Shown one piece after another: positions 1 through 8,604 of a DNA stretch of 64,000 bases. The DNA is taken from positions 33,258 to 97,257 of the forward strand of contig PNLY01000010.1 of NCBI GenBank assembly GCA_013823325.1, read 5' to 3'. Position 1 is the first letter of the stretch. Every line of letters starts with the position of its first letter. Made by a program: the position numbers and the translations under genes. Below the pieces are notes generated by a model, which worked only from the letters and a program-made list of their open reading frames with translations, was not told the DNA's origin and searched no databases. The stretch comes from Methylobacterium sp. (lineage in GTDB: Bacteria > Pseudomonadota > Alphaproteobacteria > Rhizobiales > Beijerinckiaceae).

Positions 1-298
1 CACGGACATGCGGTGACCAACGCCCGTACCAGGTGCGGGCGAAGGTGCCGTTGATGATCAGCGCGACGAGGCGGAAGGCGCCGATGGCAATGGCGAGCCA
101 GCCCCAGGCGTTCTCGCTCATCATGGCCGCCATCTGCGACCAGGCGGGATTGCCGGCGAAGGCTTGCCCTGGCGCCAGCAGTATCCAGCCCCATGCGACC
201 ATGATACCGGCCAGCACCCATTCGGAGCGGCGGGCCGGGAAGTGATCGTGGATGCCCAGATACAGCCGGACAGGAAGGGGCTTGTCGCGGTGGGGCAT
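1..298 (-). CDS. Phage membrane protein, lysis-region, C-terminus outside window
   Basis: The reading frame starts at ATG 298 and runs off the left edge, giving 99 visible residues. Two hydrophobic segments are visible, at about residues 27-48 and 66-84, separated by a short loop rich in Trp and Met, so it is likely an inner-membrane protein. It follows the holin-like gene in the same direction with an 11-base gap, which places it in the lysis cassette. I do not recognise the family. It could be a second holin or antiholin or an unrelated membrane protein. Confidence 0.6.
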   Translation of the reverse strand, partial: MPHRDKPLPVRLYLGIHDHFPARRSEWVLAGIMVAWGWILLAPGQAFAGNPAWSQMAAMMSENAWGWLAIAIGAFRLVALIINGTFARTWYGRWSPHVR

Positions 299-309
299 CA
301 TCGTGCCCG

Positions 310-585
310 TCAGCCGCGCGAGACGACGGTACCCGGCTCATCCACCTTTGCGGCGAGTGCCGGCGTCGTGACGATCTTCGCCACTTCCGGCAGCGCCGCG
401 GCGGTGGCGACGAGCCCGGCCTTGCGGCGGATGTAGAGGCTGTAGAGCGTCGTTACGATCGCCATGACGGCGCCAAGCAGCACCTGGAGCGACGCTTCGT
501 CGAGATAGCCGCGCGTGACGAGGCCGGCGCCCAGCATCTGAAGCAGCGTGCGGACGAGCGACCAGAACTGTTCGGACGTGAACAT
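310..585 (-). CDS. Putative phage holin (Pam3 gp28-like)
   Basis: A 91-residue protein with one or two hydrophobic helices (about residues 10-27 and 33-52) and a basic patch IRRK after the second. The C-terminal tail contains an AAALPEVAKIV motif that I associate with the small holin family named after cyanophage Pam3 gp28. Such holins make inner-membrane lesions that release the endolysin. The start ATG at 585 is preceded by a GGAG ribosome-binding site. It lies between a lipoprotein gene and a further membrane-protein gene, which fits a lysis cassette. The family assignment is from recalled similarity, not alignment. Confidence 0.7.
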   Translation of the reverse strand: MFTSEQFWSLVRTLLQMLGAGLVTRGYLDEASLQVLLGAVMAIVTTLYSLYIRRKAGLVATAAALPEVAKIVTTPALAAKVDEPGTVVSRG

Positions 586-612
586 GGTGATGATCTCCGA
601 TTGCTGGATTGG

Positions 613-972
613 TCAGCCGCGCCGTGCCGTCTCGATCGCGGCATAGGCCGCGGCGAGACTGGCGAGGGCGTTGGCGAGGTTTCGGGGCGGGCTGGCGCAG
701 AAGGTCGCGACAACGATCCTTGCGTCCTGTGCGGCGCGCTGCACCTTCTCGGGCGCGAACAGGTCGACGGCGAGCGCCGCGGTCTGCACCTCGGCGCAGT
801 AGCGAGCGAGTTTGGCGCTGACCTTCTCGATCTGCGGATCGATCTTCGTCTCGCCCACGACGACACCGACGCCGGCGGCAATCTGGCCCCAGCCGGCCGA
901 TGAACCCGGCGCGGTCTGGCAGGCAGCGAGCAGGCAAGCGACGGCAACCGCCGCGAACAGGCGTTTCAACAT
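613..972 (-). CDS. Small phage lipoprotein of the lysis cassette
   Basis: The chosen start at 972 gives a 119-residue protein with a clear lipoprotein signal: MLKR, a hydrophobic core and a LAAC lipobox with Cys18 as the lipidation site. Upstream in-frame starts would put extra residues in front of this signal, so 972 is preferred. The mature part is Ala-rich with two further cysteines and predicted helices. Its place between endolysin and holin genes suggests an outer-membrane role in lysis such as a spanin component, but no spanin signature is recognisable, so the function is open. Confidence 0.65.
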   Translation of the reverse strand: MLKRLFAAVAVACLLAACQTAPGSSAGWGQIAAGVGVVVGETKIDPQIEKVSAKLARYCAEVQTAALAVDLFAPEKVQRAAQDARIVVATFCASPPRNLANALASLAAAYAAIETARRG

Positions 973-1075
973 GATGATCTCCATGATGATGAGCAGGATG
1001 GCGGCAGCCGGCCGCCGGCGGTTGTCAGACCGGGCTGATTTTCGGGTTTGGTTGCGATCCCCGCCGCGCAACCGA

Positions 1076-1756
1076 TCAGACCAGCCGTCCGAGCTCGTCC
1101 TTGCGGACGTCGAAGCTGGGGCAGGCTTTGGCGGCGTGCTGATTGTGGCCGGTCACCCTGCGGATCGCCGGATAGCGCTGGATCAGAGAGCGGCAGAGCG
1201 CCAGCAACGCGGCCTTCTGCGCGGGCGTGCGGGTGTCCTTCGGCGTCTTCCCATCCGCGGCGACGCCACCGACGTAGACGACGCCCATAGTTCCCGAGTT
1301 GCGGCCGGCAACATGCGAGCCGACCTGCGATTCCGGCCGCCCCGGCGCGATCGTCCCGTCGAGCAGCACGACCCAGTGATAGCCGATGTCCTTCCATCCC
1401 TGCCCGATGTGCCAGCCGCGGATCGTGTGGACGGAAACCGCTCTGCCCTCCGGCGTCGCAGTGCAGTGCACGATGATCTCCTCGATGCGGCGGGTGGCGG
1501 GTTTCGGGAAGCCGGGGAGCTTGACGACGGGCCCGGGCGCCGCTGGCCGCCTCTCTGCCATTGCAGACTGCATCGCCTTGATCGTCTCGGCGTCGAGCAT
1601 GCCGGTCGCGGCAAGCCCTCGGCCGCGTTGGAAGGCGGCGCAGGCGGTGCGGGACAGGTTACCCCAGCGCCCGTCATCGCCCTTGCCGGACGGGCCGCCC
1701 TTGCCGAGATCGTAGCCGTGCGCGATCAGCGCCCGCTGAGCTTCAGCGTGCTTCAT
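1076..1756 (-). CDS. Endolysin: peptidoglycan-binding domain plus N-acetylmuramoyl-L-alanine amidase
   Basis: A 226-residue protein starting at ATG 1756 behind a GGAG site. Residues 1-62 resemble a PG_binding_1 module. Residues about 92-215 form an Amidase_2 (T7 lysozyme-type) domain with the zinc ligands of the family: His in VHCTAT, His in TGHNQ and Cys in KACPSFDV. The enzyme would cut the amide bond between N-acetylmuramic acid and the stem peptide, releasing virions once the holin opens the membrane. No signal peptide is visible, so it depends on a holin. A terminator-like hairpin precedes the gene. Confidence 0.9.
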   Translation of the reverse strand: MKHAEAQRALIAHGYDLGKGGPSGKGDDGRWGNLSRTACAAFQRGRGLAATGMLDAETIKAMQSAMAERRPAAPGPVVKLPGFPKPATRRIEEIIVHCTATPEGRAVSVHTIRGWHIGQGWKDIGYHWVVLLDGTIAPGRPESQVGSHVAGRNSGTMGVVYVGGVAADGKTPKDTRTPAQKAALLALCRSLIQRYPAIRRVTGHNQHAAKACPSFDVRKDELGRLV

Positions 1757-1770
1757 GGTTATCTCCGGAG

Positions 1771-1797
1771 AAAGAAAAGCCCGCCGATCAGGCGGGC
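1771..1797 (-). terminator. Terminator-like hairpin between tail-fibre and lysis genes
   Basis: On the minus strand GCCCGCC, a 5-base loop and GGCGGGC form a perfect 7-bp GC stem (1779-1797) followed by TTTTCTTT. It lies after the DUF4376 gene and 15 bases before the endolysin start, so it could reduce lysis-gene expression from the long late transcript. Confidence 0.6.
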
Positions 1798-1825
1798 GAG
1801 GCGGGCGGGAATGGCGAGGCGGCAA

Positions 1826-2344
1826 TCAGGCGAAGGCCGCATCGATCTCCGCTGGCATGGTGATCGCCCCACTTTCGATCTCGGCGAGCACCACGGCCTC
1901 GATGCCGAACACCGTCCGGACATGCTCGCGGGCCGAGATGGCAAGCTGCGGGAACTCGGCGTTGCTTACCGGTCGGAACAGCCCGTCAGCGAACTTCCAG
2001 GGATCGTCGTCGATCCGCACACCGAGCGCGATCGCTTGCAGCTCGGAGAGGTATTTGCCCTGGCTCCGATCGTCAGTATGGATCGGGAAGCTGTTCCAGA
2101 GGGTTCCGGCCTGCTCGGCTAGCCAGCGACGATCGGCCACGTAGGCGATCAGCTCATTCCTGCTCGGGAGAGACTGGGATGGCGGGGGAGAGAATGCTCC
2201 CCCGGTGTAGACCCAACCCGGCTGTGTCTGAGGACCAGTCTCGACGAGGCTCGCGGCGATCTCCGGATGGAAGACCTCCGCCACGCTCTCGGTCTCGATG
2301 ATCTCGGCGACGACTCCTCCGACGATGCGTGCATATCGAGCCAT
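1826..2344 (-). CDS. DUF4376 tail-fibre-associated protein
   Basis: A 172-residue protein immediately after the tail fibre gene, one base between them. The N-terminal 50 residues resemble the short beta-rich leader of phage tail-fibre accessory proteins. Residues 62-170 match the DUF4376 pattern (RNELIAYVADRRW near the beginning and EHVRTVFG near the end). Proteins of this type sit next to fibre genes and are thought to assist fibre assembly or form fibre tips. No catalytic motif is seen. Confidence 0.7.
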   Translation of the reverse strand: MARYARIVGGVVAEIIETESVAEVFHPEIAASLVETGPQTQPGWVYTGGAFSPPPSQSLPSRNELIAYVADRRWLAEQAGTLWNSFPIHTDDRSQGKYLSELQAIALGVRIDDDPWKFADGLFRPVSNAEFPQLAISAREHVRTVFGIEAVVLAEIESGAITMPAEIDAAFA

Positions 2345-2345
2345 A

Positions 2346-3509
2346 TCAGTACCTCACGATCACTTTGCCGGGCGCGCCGGCCCCGCCATTGAACGAACCG
2401 CCGGACGAGGTGACGCCCGCCGTGCCTGCGTCGCCGGCGTTGGTGGCGTCCGAGCCGGGGCCATCGCCGGAGCCGGGCTGCCGGAAGGGATTGCCGTAGG
2501 CGTTTCCGGGGGGCGCATAGGTGATGGCGCCACCGAGGCCGACCCAGTAGAGGCCACCAGCGCCGCCTTGCACGTTGATGTCACCGCCGACGCCGATGCC
2601 ACCGGAGCCAGCGAGGGAGGGGAGACTCCCCGACGCAGACTGACCGGCGGTGCCGCCAGTGGCGCTGACGTAGGCGCCGAAGGACGACGTGCCCCCGCCT
2701 GTGGGCTGCGCGAACGGAGAGGCGACTCCCTTGGCTCCCCCAGCGCCCACCGTCACTGACACCGAGCTTCCCGGAATCAGGCCCTTGATGGTCTTGCGGG
2801 CGTATCCACCGCCGCCGCCCGTTCCGCCGCAGTTATGAGTGAGACCGAGGCACGCTCCGGAGCCACCGCCGCCCCCCCACACCTCCACATCAGCCTGCGT
2901 GACGCCGTCCGGCACGATGAGGCTGTGCGACCCAGCAGTGTCGTAGATGACCAGGCCTCCGAGGGGTGTCGGCAGGATCATCAGGCGCCAGGCATCGAGG
3001 ACATCATCGAAGACGTACTCCGAGATGACGTTGGGCGGCCGGTCGCCGGGCTGCGTCGGAGTGCCGTCATAGCGTACCACGCTCTTCACGCCAGGTCCGG
3101 CATTGAGAGTGAACGCTGCCGTGTTCGTGGTGTCTGCTCGCAGCCGCAGCACGAGACCGCCAGTGTGGGCAGTGAGCGGAGGAATCATGGTCACGGTCAG
3201 GGCGTTCGAGGTGCCACCGACTGCAGCTGTGTAGTTCGGTCGCTGAGAGCGGTACGTCGCGATGTAGTTCGCGAGCAGAGCGTCAATGTCGCCGTTATCG
3301 AGGGCGTCGAGATCGCCCACCTCGGAGATGAACCGACCGACAAGAGTTGAGGCTGCGAGAGCCTGTCGCCACGCGGTGTTCAGCTCATTGGACTTCGCGA
3401 CGCCAGCGGCGAAGCCCGACAGGCGTGAAGCGAGTCCGGCCCACTGAGCGGGAGTAAGCACGTTCGCGCCGCCCGCCGTTGCGAACGGCAGGAACTGGTT
3501 TGTGGCCAT
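2346..3509 (-). CDS. Tail fibre with glycine-rich receptor-binding region
   Basis: A 387-residue protein. Residues 1-100 are a helical baseplate-attachment region containing a conserved-looking QWAGLASRLSGF stretch. Residues 100-185 are beta-rich shaft. Residues 211-387 are extremely rich in glycine, with repeated GGGG, AGG and TGG blocks. Such regions in phage adhesins can fold as packed polyglycine-II helices that present host-binding loops. It is followed by the DUF4376 gene and preceded by the DUF2612 baseplate gene, the standard order. Receptor binding is inferred from composition and position. Confidence 0.8.
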   Translation of the reverse strand: MATNQFLPFATAGGANVLTPAQWAGLASRLSGFAAGVAKSNELNTAWRQALAASTLVGRFISEVGDLDALDNGDIDALLANYIATYRSQRPNYTAAVGGTSNALTVTMIPPLTAHTGGLVLRLRADTTNTAAFTLNAGPGVKSVVRYDGTPTQPGDRPPNVISEYVFDDVLDAWRLMILPTPLGGLVIYDTAGSHSLIVPDGVTQADVEVWGGGGGSGACLGLTHNCGGTGGGGGYARKTIKGLIPGSSVSVTVGAGGAKGVASPFAQPTGGGTSSFGAYVSATGGTAGQSASGSLPSLAGSGGIGVGGDINVQGGAGGLYWVGLGGAITYAPPGNAYGNPFRQPGSGDGPGSDATNAGDAGTAGVTSSGGSFNGGAGAPGKVIVRY

Positions 3510-3524
3510 CGATTTCTCCGAAGA

Positions 3525-4202
3525 TCAGGAGGTGAAGTAGGAGGGCTCAGCACCCCACGCGCCGGTATCGAACCCGGCGATGAACTTGTTCTCGACATCG
3601 AAGCCGAATAGCGGACCACTGACGGTTGTGATCCTGTAGTCAGCCCGAACTCCCTCTGGCTTGAGCGGGAGGTAGCCGTCCGACAGGAGCGCGATGAAGA
3701 GCGCGGACGGGATGACGCCGGCGACGCCAAACGTGATCGTCATGTCTTGGTTGTCGAGGACGATGATGTTTGTCTCACCGTTCGGAAACAGGATCTCCAG
3801 CGCGGCCTTCGCGCTCGGGAGCGTTCCGTCCCAATTGTTGGCCGCGATCTTGGCCCGCAGCAGGGTCCGGTAGGTTCCGTCATCTAGCCGCGTAATTCCG
3901 GCCGGTGTGTCGTACTGTGGCTGATACCAGACGCCCTGATCGAAGCCTCGCATCTCATAATCGAAGGAGAACCATGCGTTGGCGATCGGCACCCTGACGA
4001 AGCGATTGCGACCGACCCACTCGCCAACGACATCGAGCTGAACCCCAATGGCGTGATCAAGATCGAAGTCTAACGGTAAATGCGCGATGACGTCCTGTAT
4101 CGCAACGAGCGGCTCAACCAGAGCCCTTATCATCGCGGCAAACTTAGGCTTCCCCCGGTGATAGGAGGTGATCAGCCGGAGGTAGGAGTCGACATCGGCC
4201 AT
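3525..4202 (-). CDS. Baseplate wedge/tail-fibre connector, DUF2612 (P2 gpI-like)
   Basis: A 225-residue protein starting at ATG 4202, overlapping the end of baseplate J by one base. The N-terminus (YLRLITSYHRGKPKF) and central part (DGTYRTLLRAKIAANNWDG) are characteristic of DUF2612. These proteins occupy the gpI position of contractile baseplates and link the wedge to tail fibres. The fibre gene follows directly downstream, consistent with that role. Confidence 0.85.
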   Translation of the reverse strand: MADVDSYLRLITSYHRGKPKFAAMIRALVEPLVAIQDVIAHLPLDFDLDHAIGVQLDVVGEWVGRNRFVRVPIANAWFSFDYEMRGFDQGVWYQPQYDTPAGITRLDDGTYRTLLRAKIAANNWDGTLPSAKAALEILFPNGETNIIVLDNQDMTITFGVAGVIPSALFIALLSDGYLPLKPEGVRADYRITTVSGPLFGFDVENKFIAGFDTGAWGAEPSYFTS

Positions 4203-5374
4203 CAGGCTACCGTGATCGTAATGTCCGCGAGAGACGCCGTTGCGGCCTCGTTGAACGCAATGACGAGATCAGACGTGCCGGGCGCTCCGGCGTTCTTGGC
4301 TATCGTCATGCCGGTGATCTTGTAGGTCCGGCGATCTGGATCGCCGTTCAGGTTCGCAGGGACATAGATCTCCGCGAACTCGACGTCTTCGCCGATCTGC
4401 AGACCATTCACCCAGTCGACGATCGTCTGTTTGATCGCCGTCTCGATCGCCGCGGTGTACCCGGTCATGCCCGTGATGTTCAGCGCAACCTTGATGGTCG
4501 CGGCAGTCGGCCGGAAGAACCTGATCGCTCGGGTTACGCCATACTCGTCGACAATATCGACTGCCGTGGTGCCATAGGTCCCGGTCCCCGGCGTCTTCTT
4601 CGCAGCGATAGCCTGGGCGATAGCCGCGGCATCTCCGCCCTGAACGACCATAGAGATCGTGTTTCCGGGAATTCCATCGGCGTCTGTGACGTTCGTGTCG
4701 TTCTCATATCCCCGCAGTCGGCCAACGCCGGGGAGGCCGGCCACCGCGCCCATCGTGCCCTCGAATACGGTGAGCGAAGGGATGGCGGTTGAGACAGACT
4801 GACGAACACGCAGCGCAGCATCGCTCTCAATCGGAGCGCCGGCAGTTGCCGTCTCTGGATTCGTGACCGCCTGCCAGCCGCGCGTCGGCGTGCCGATGCC
4901 GGTGATCGTATTCGCGGCAGCCTCGATCGCGCCGATCTGCTGAGCGGTCGCGGTGACCGTGATATCGCCATCGGGAGGGATGGTCACGATGGCCGGCAGC
5001 AGCCAGCGATTGCCGGCCATGTCTGTCGCGGCGCCGTCTGCAATCGTCGCCCCTGCCTGGCCGGTGATCAGCAGATCGACCGTCGAGAAAGAGGCAACGC
5101 GACGCGCGATACCGTTGATCTTGACGTTAGACGACAACCCAACGCCGCGGCCAGTCGACGGCGAGAAGGAATTGTAGACCTGCATCGCCATGGCGTTAGC
5201 GTCGTTGATCGCCGAGGCGAAGATCGCGATCTGCTGGCCATCCTGGCTATCGGGATCGATGTAAATATCCACGCCGAAGATTGCTTGGAACTGATCTACA
5301 AGCCAGGATCGGACCTCCTCATAGTCCGGCTTGTAGATGCCGTTCTCATCGATCGTGCAAACCGGAAGGGCCAT
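4202..5374 (-). CDS. Baseplate J/gp47-family protein
   Basis: A 390-residue protein typical in length and content for the baseplate J family, the main wedge subunit of contractile tails. It has an N-terminal DENGIYKPDYEEV segment, a central serine/glycine-rich beta domain (ESDAALRVRQSVSTAIPSL) and a C-terminal ferredoxin-like part. ATG 5374 is chosen: it overlaps the TGA of the gp25-like gene in an ATGA arrangement, while the codon at 5377 is only TTG. Baseplate genes here are translationally coupled. Confidence 0.9.
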   Translation of the reverse strand: MALPVCTIDENGIYKPDYEEVRSWLVDQFQAIFGVDIYIDPDSQDGQQIAIFASAINDANAMAMQVYNSFSPSTGRGVGLSSNVKINGIARRVASFSTVDLLITGQAGATIADGAATDMAGNRWLLPAIVTIPPDGDITVTATAQQIGAIEAAANTITGIGTPTRGWQAVTNPETATAGAPIESDAALRVRQSVSTAIPSLTVFEGTMGAVAGLPGVGRLRGYENDTNVTDADGIPGNTISMVVQGGDAAAIAQAIAAKKTPGTGTYGTTAVDIVDEYGVTRAIRFFRPTAATIKVALNITGMTGYTAAIETAIKQTIVDWVNGLQIGEDVEFAEIYVPANLNGDPDRRTYKITGMTIAKNAGAPGTSDLVIAFNEAATASLADITITVA

Positions 5375-5727
5375 CAAAGCGGCTCCACGAAGCTGGCCGG
5401 GCCATAGATCGTGTCGATCGTCAGTCCGACGGTGAAAGCGCGGGTGTCTCGGTTGAGGTCGGAGCTGTAGGCGACGAGCTCGTTGACGCCCGGTGTCTCG
5501 GTCACGCGCATCTGAACCATCAGGTCGCGCGTGTTCTCAGTCCGCACCCCGAGCACCTCAGTGCGCCAAGGCGTGCCTTCCTGATCGTCCAGATACCACT
5601 CGCCGCGCTCCAGCTGCAGGCGGGTGCGAACGGACTGGGCGACCGCATCCGGCACATCCCGCCAGAAGTCGACCGCGCCACGGCCGAAGCTGTAATCGCC
5701 GTCCTCGTCGAGCTTGCGGTACAGCAT
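5374..5727 (-). CDS. gp25-like baseplate wedge protein
   Basis: A 117-residue protein between the spike and baseplate J genes, the position of gp25/GPW proteins. It contains the pattern FGRGAVDFWRDVPDAVAQSVRTRL, then LERGEWYLD, which resembles GPW/gp25 family members. These seed sheath polymerisation on the baseplate. Its start overlaps the spike stop (TGATG) and its stop overlaps the J start. Assignment rests on size, order and weak similarity. Confidence 0.75.
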   Translation of the reverse strand: MLYRKLDEDGDYSFGRGAVDFWRDVPDAVAQSVRTRLQLERGEWYLDDQEGTPWRTEVLGVRTENTRDLMVQMRVTETPGVNELVAYSSDLNRDTRAFTVGLTIDTIYGPASFVEPL

Positions 5728-6428
5728 CAGTTCGTCGGTCCGGTGGAGGTTCCGCCGCCCGGCACGACGCCGGTGTGCTTGTGCAACGAAAGCTTGATGC
5801 CGTTCAGTTCGATCTCGCCGTCGACCTTGAGCGTGCCCGTGAAATTGATGTCCCCTGCCCCGCCCGACATCGTGACGCCCTGCGCTGCCGCGACCGAGAC
5901 GCTCTTGTCCGTCGCAACGCTCATGCCGCCGGCCTGCGAGACGCTGACCCGCGTGTTCCCGTCGACGCTGCGCATTTCGACCGCGTCAGTGGAGACGTCC
6001 TTCAATTTCGCCGCCGACGGCTGAGATCGAAATCCGAGCTGGGCGAATCCCGATGAGAGGTTGTTCATGCCGGCATCCTGCGGCGACTGATCACCGCCGC
6101 TCTGCTGCCAACTGTCGACCGAGCGTGAAGCGAAGCTGATCAGCACCTCGTCGCCCTCCTTCACGGGGAAGGTCATCACCTGGTCGCCGCCGCCGGGGAA
6201 CTGGACGGGGACGTCCTCGAGCTGCGGATAGTCCACCGCCTTGGTCGACCCATCTTCTTGCTGAATGTAGGCCTTGACGGTGATCTGCGCCTTGATGGTC
6301 TGTTTCGCGGCGTCGTAGCTGACGACCTTCGCCGGCAGCGAGGTCACCATCTGCGACTTCGCCTTGTCGATAGCGGCTGTGATCAGCTCGCCCATCGACG
6401 GCATGCGCTCACGAATATCGATCGACAT
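5727..6428 (-). CDS. Gp138-type membrane-puncturing spike
   Basis: A 233-residue protein with the Gp138 N-terminal OB-like domain (residues 1-110, including VKEGDEVLISFASRSVDSW) and a C-terminal beta-helical part ending in a His/Gly-rich tip (LHKHTGVVPGGGTSTGPTN). The conserved HTH(x)-type tip residues of such spikes often bind metal. The trimer would pierce the outer membrane on sheath contraction. It follows the hub gene with a 4-base gap. Confidence 0.88.
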   Translation of the reverse strand: MSIDIRERMPSMGELITAAIDKAKSQMVTSLPAKVVSYDAAKQTIKAQITVKAYIQQEDGSTKAVDYPQLEDVPVQFPGGGDQVMTFPVKEGDEVLISFASRSVDSWQQSGGDQSPQDAGMNNLSSGFAQLGFRSQPSAAKLKDVSTDAVEMRSVDGNTRVSVSQAGGMSVATDKSVSVAAAQGVTMSGGAGDINFTGTLKVDGEIELNGIKLSLHKHTGVVPGGGTSTGPTN

Positions 6429-6432
6429 GAAG

Positions 6433-7377
6433 CTAATCCGGAATGTTAATGCCTGCGTTTCCGTAACGGGTAGTGACGAGGCCCTTTTCGTTCAGGGCAA
6501 TGCACGACACGTCGGTGTACCAGGGCTGGCCGCGAGTATCGCCGATATGATCGCGGGTCACGACCTTGTAGAGACCGTCCGTCGCCAGTGACGGATACTG
6601 AATGTTGTTGACGTAGGAGCCGGGCGTTCCGCTCGGATCGAGCTGGGCCTGAATGATCGACTTCTGGTCGATCTTGAGCCGCGTGCCGGGCACCACCTGC
6701 GGATTGAGAAGCATGCGGACCTGCACGCCGCCCAGCGTCTGTACCGGCATGCCGATCATGCCTGTTTCGCTGTTGAGCACGAAAGCGTCGCCCGGCAGCG
6801 TTTCCTTCGTCTTGACGATGTTGAGCTTCTGATCGGCGACGTGGAACGTTGCGCCGGTCGACTGGGTGATCGTCCGCAGCAGGTCACGGACGCCGCCGAA
6901 CAGGCTACGCGCCCGCGGAAAGGTCTGGGCGCCAAGGTCCGCAATGTGGCCGGCGGTGATGCCGTAGGGCTTCAGAGCATCGAGCGCGACATCGACCTGA
7001 TCACGCCATGTATGGCCAGCCGAGAGCGTCTTGTTAACGACGCCGTAGACCAGGCCGCGGTCGCCGGATTTGCCGGTGATCTGGAAAACCTTATCGGTCG
7101 GCGTCTCCCGCGCGTTGCCGCGCTTCTGGAAAATGTTGCCCTTGAAGATGACGCCGAAGCCATCCTCATATCCGGCCTCGAGGGTGACCTGCTTGCCCTC
7201 CTCGTGGATCTTCTGGGCCGTCCGGTCGCTGAGGTTGGTGATCGAGATGTAGGCGATATTCGAGAAGTCGCTGAGCGCGCCCTCGACCTGAAACCGAATG
7301 CGCAGCTCGGACATGTCGAGGTCCTCGCCGGCGCCCTCGACCTTCAGCACGCATTTGCGAAGCCATTGCTTCGTCAT
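6433..7377 (-). CDS. Baseplate hub protein
   Basis: A 314-residue protein in the hub position between plug and spike genes. Features such as NLSDRTAQKI, VTLEAGYED and VFQITGKSGDRGLVY match the hub fold shared with phage late control protein D and gp27. The hub trimer joins tube to spike. Its start overlaps the stop of the plug gene by 4 bases (ATGA). Confidence 0.83.
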   Translation of the reverse strand: MTKQWLRKCVLKVEGAGEDLDMSELRIRFQVEGALSDFSNIAYISITNLSDRTAQKIHEEGKQVTLEAGYEDGFGVIFKGNIFQKRGNARETPTDKVFQITGKSGDRGLVYGVVNKTLSAGHTWRDQVDVALDALKPYGITAGHIADLGAQTFPRARSLFGGVRDLLRTITQSTGATFHVADQKLNIVKTKETLPGDAFVLNSETGMIGMPVQTLGGVQVRMLLNPQVVPGTRLKIDQKSIIQAQLDPSGTPGSYVNNIQYPSLATDGLYKVVTRDHIGDTRGQPWYTDVSCIALNEKGLVTTRYGNAGINIPD

Positions 7378-7685
7378 GGCGTCACCAAGAAGACGCGGCC
7401 ATTGAGGCCGAGGTTGTCATAGGTTGGCTCGACGAGCGGGTCGTTGTCAGTCTGGACAGAAATGGCGCCCGGGATGCCGAGGTAGTCGAGCTGCTGGATG
7501 ACGTTCTCTCCGGCGGTTAGCGGCAGGCCGCGCACGAGCGGCGAGCCATCAAGGCGCAGGATGTCCATGAACCACCCCCCGTCCGGGCTGTCCGCCCAGG
7601 CGAAGCGGAAAGTGAATTCCTGATCGCCGATCGGCACGGTCATCTGCTGCGCGTTCGGCGACAGCGGGAATTCGAAGGTGGCCAT
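7374..7685 (-). CDS. Baseplate plug-type protein (DUF6983)
   Basis: A 103-residue beta-rich protein. ATG 7685 is preferred over TTG 7691. FEFPLSPNAQQMTVPIGDQEF at the start and a C-terminal DNLGLNGRVFLV motif fit the small baseplate plug family of simple contractile phages. These proteins close or line the tail tube at the baseplate. The neighbours, Dit-like upstream and hub downstream, support the call. Confidence 0.78.
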   Translation of the reverse strand: MATFEFPLSPNAQQMTVPIGDQEFTFRFAWADSPDGGWFMDILRLDGSPLVRGLPLTAGENVIQQLDYLGIPGAISVQTDNDPLVEPTYDNLGLNGRVFLVTP

Positions 7686-7687
7686 CG

Positions 7688-8230
7688 TCAAGCTCGCTGA
7701 CTGGGGCTCGCAAAGCCTGTCGTGCCCGTGCTCTTCAGCTGCTGCGAGCCGGTGCGCTCGGTGGACGCCGTCTTCTGCGGCGACTGCTGGCTCTGCTTGC
7801 TCGCCTCGCTCGTCTTCGTCGTCTTCGTGCTGACGATCATGATGCGGCGGCAGCGGATCGTCGCGGCGAGCACCGTCGCCGTCGTCTTGTCCGTGACGTG
7901 AGACACGCTCTGGATGAGCATGTTCGCGTAGTGCCGGCGCACCGTGTAGACGTCGATCGGCTGGCGCTTCTTCTGGAACAGCAGCAGGTTGATCAGCAGG
8001 CGATTGGGGTAGTCCTCGCCGTGCGGCGAACCCGAGAAGACGCAGTTGATCTCGACGAACGGCGGCAGCTGGATCGCGTGATCGGAGACGACCGCGCCGG
8101 TCTCGACCGGATGATCGGTGATTGCATAGTCGTTCCGGCCGGTCTCCCGAATCGAGGCGTCCGGGATGAAATGCGCGATCTGCGTCGAAGGGGCGCTGAG
8201 TAGCGCAAAGCCGCCATCGAGAAGGGCCAT
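7688..8230 (-). CDS. Dit-like baseplate protein
   Basis: A 180-residue protein in the position between tape measure and plug. Residues 1-140 have a Dit-like N-terminal beta barrel pattern with FVEINCVFSGS and PIDVYTVRRHYANMLIQSVS. Residues 145-180 form a Ser/Thr/Gln-rich low-complexity tail. Dit-like proteins make the ring at the tail-tube end. The two plus-strand accessory genes lie just upstream of its start. Confidence 0.75.
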   Translation of the reverse strand: MALLDGGFALLSAPSTQIAHFIPDASIRETGRNDYAITDHPVETGAVVSDHAIQLPPFVEINCVFSGSPHGEDYPNRLLINLLLFQKKRQPIDVYTVRRHYANMLIQSVSHVTDKTTATVLAATIRCRRIMIVSTKTTKTSEASKQSQQSPQKTASTERTGSQQLKSTGTTGFASPSQRA

Positions 8231-8292
8231 CTACCCAACCTTCTATTCAGGCCGTCCAGCTGCTAATGTCCGCGACCTTCTGGGAGGCGGAT

Positions 8293-8604
8293 ATGCGGGC
8301 GCTGGTCGTTGCAATTGCGGTGATGGTGAGCGGAGCGGCGGGAGCGGCTGACAGGTGCCTGCTCGTCGTCGATGGGCGAACCTACATCAACGGACCTTGT
8401 CGGATCAGCGTCTCTCCAGGCGGCAGCTTCCAAGCCGCCTCGAAACTCTACTTTGCCGATGTCCAGTTGAATGGCTCTGGTGCCGCATCCGGATATTGGA
8501 ACGAGGAGCCTGGCGCTGGACACGCCCATACTCGCCTAGGCGAGTTGACGCGCAACGATGCCTGCTGGGCGAATTCAAAGGCTATCGTATGCGCCTGGCG
8601 CTAG
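8293..8604 (+). CDS. Small secreted protein, prophage accessory gene (moron) 1
   Basis: Starts at ATG 8293 behind GGGAGG and encodes 103 residues. Residues 1-18 are a signal peptide (MRALVVAIAVMVSGAAGA) with cleavage expected before ADRC. The mature part has four cysteines (DRC, GPC, DAC, IVC) that could form two disulfides, and a DGRTYINGPC motif. It is on the opposite strand to the tail genes, between the Dit-like and tape measure genes. That placement is typical of lysogenic-conversion genes. Molecular function is unknown; a periplasmic role is inferred from the signal peptide. Confidence 0.75.
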   Translation: MRALVVAIAVMVSGAAGAADRCLLVVDGRTYINGPCRISVSPGGSFQAASKLYFADVQLNGSGAASGYWNEEPGAGHAHTRLGELTRNDACWANSKAIVCAWR

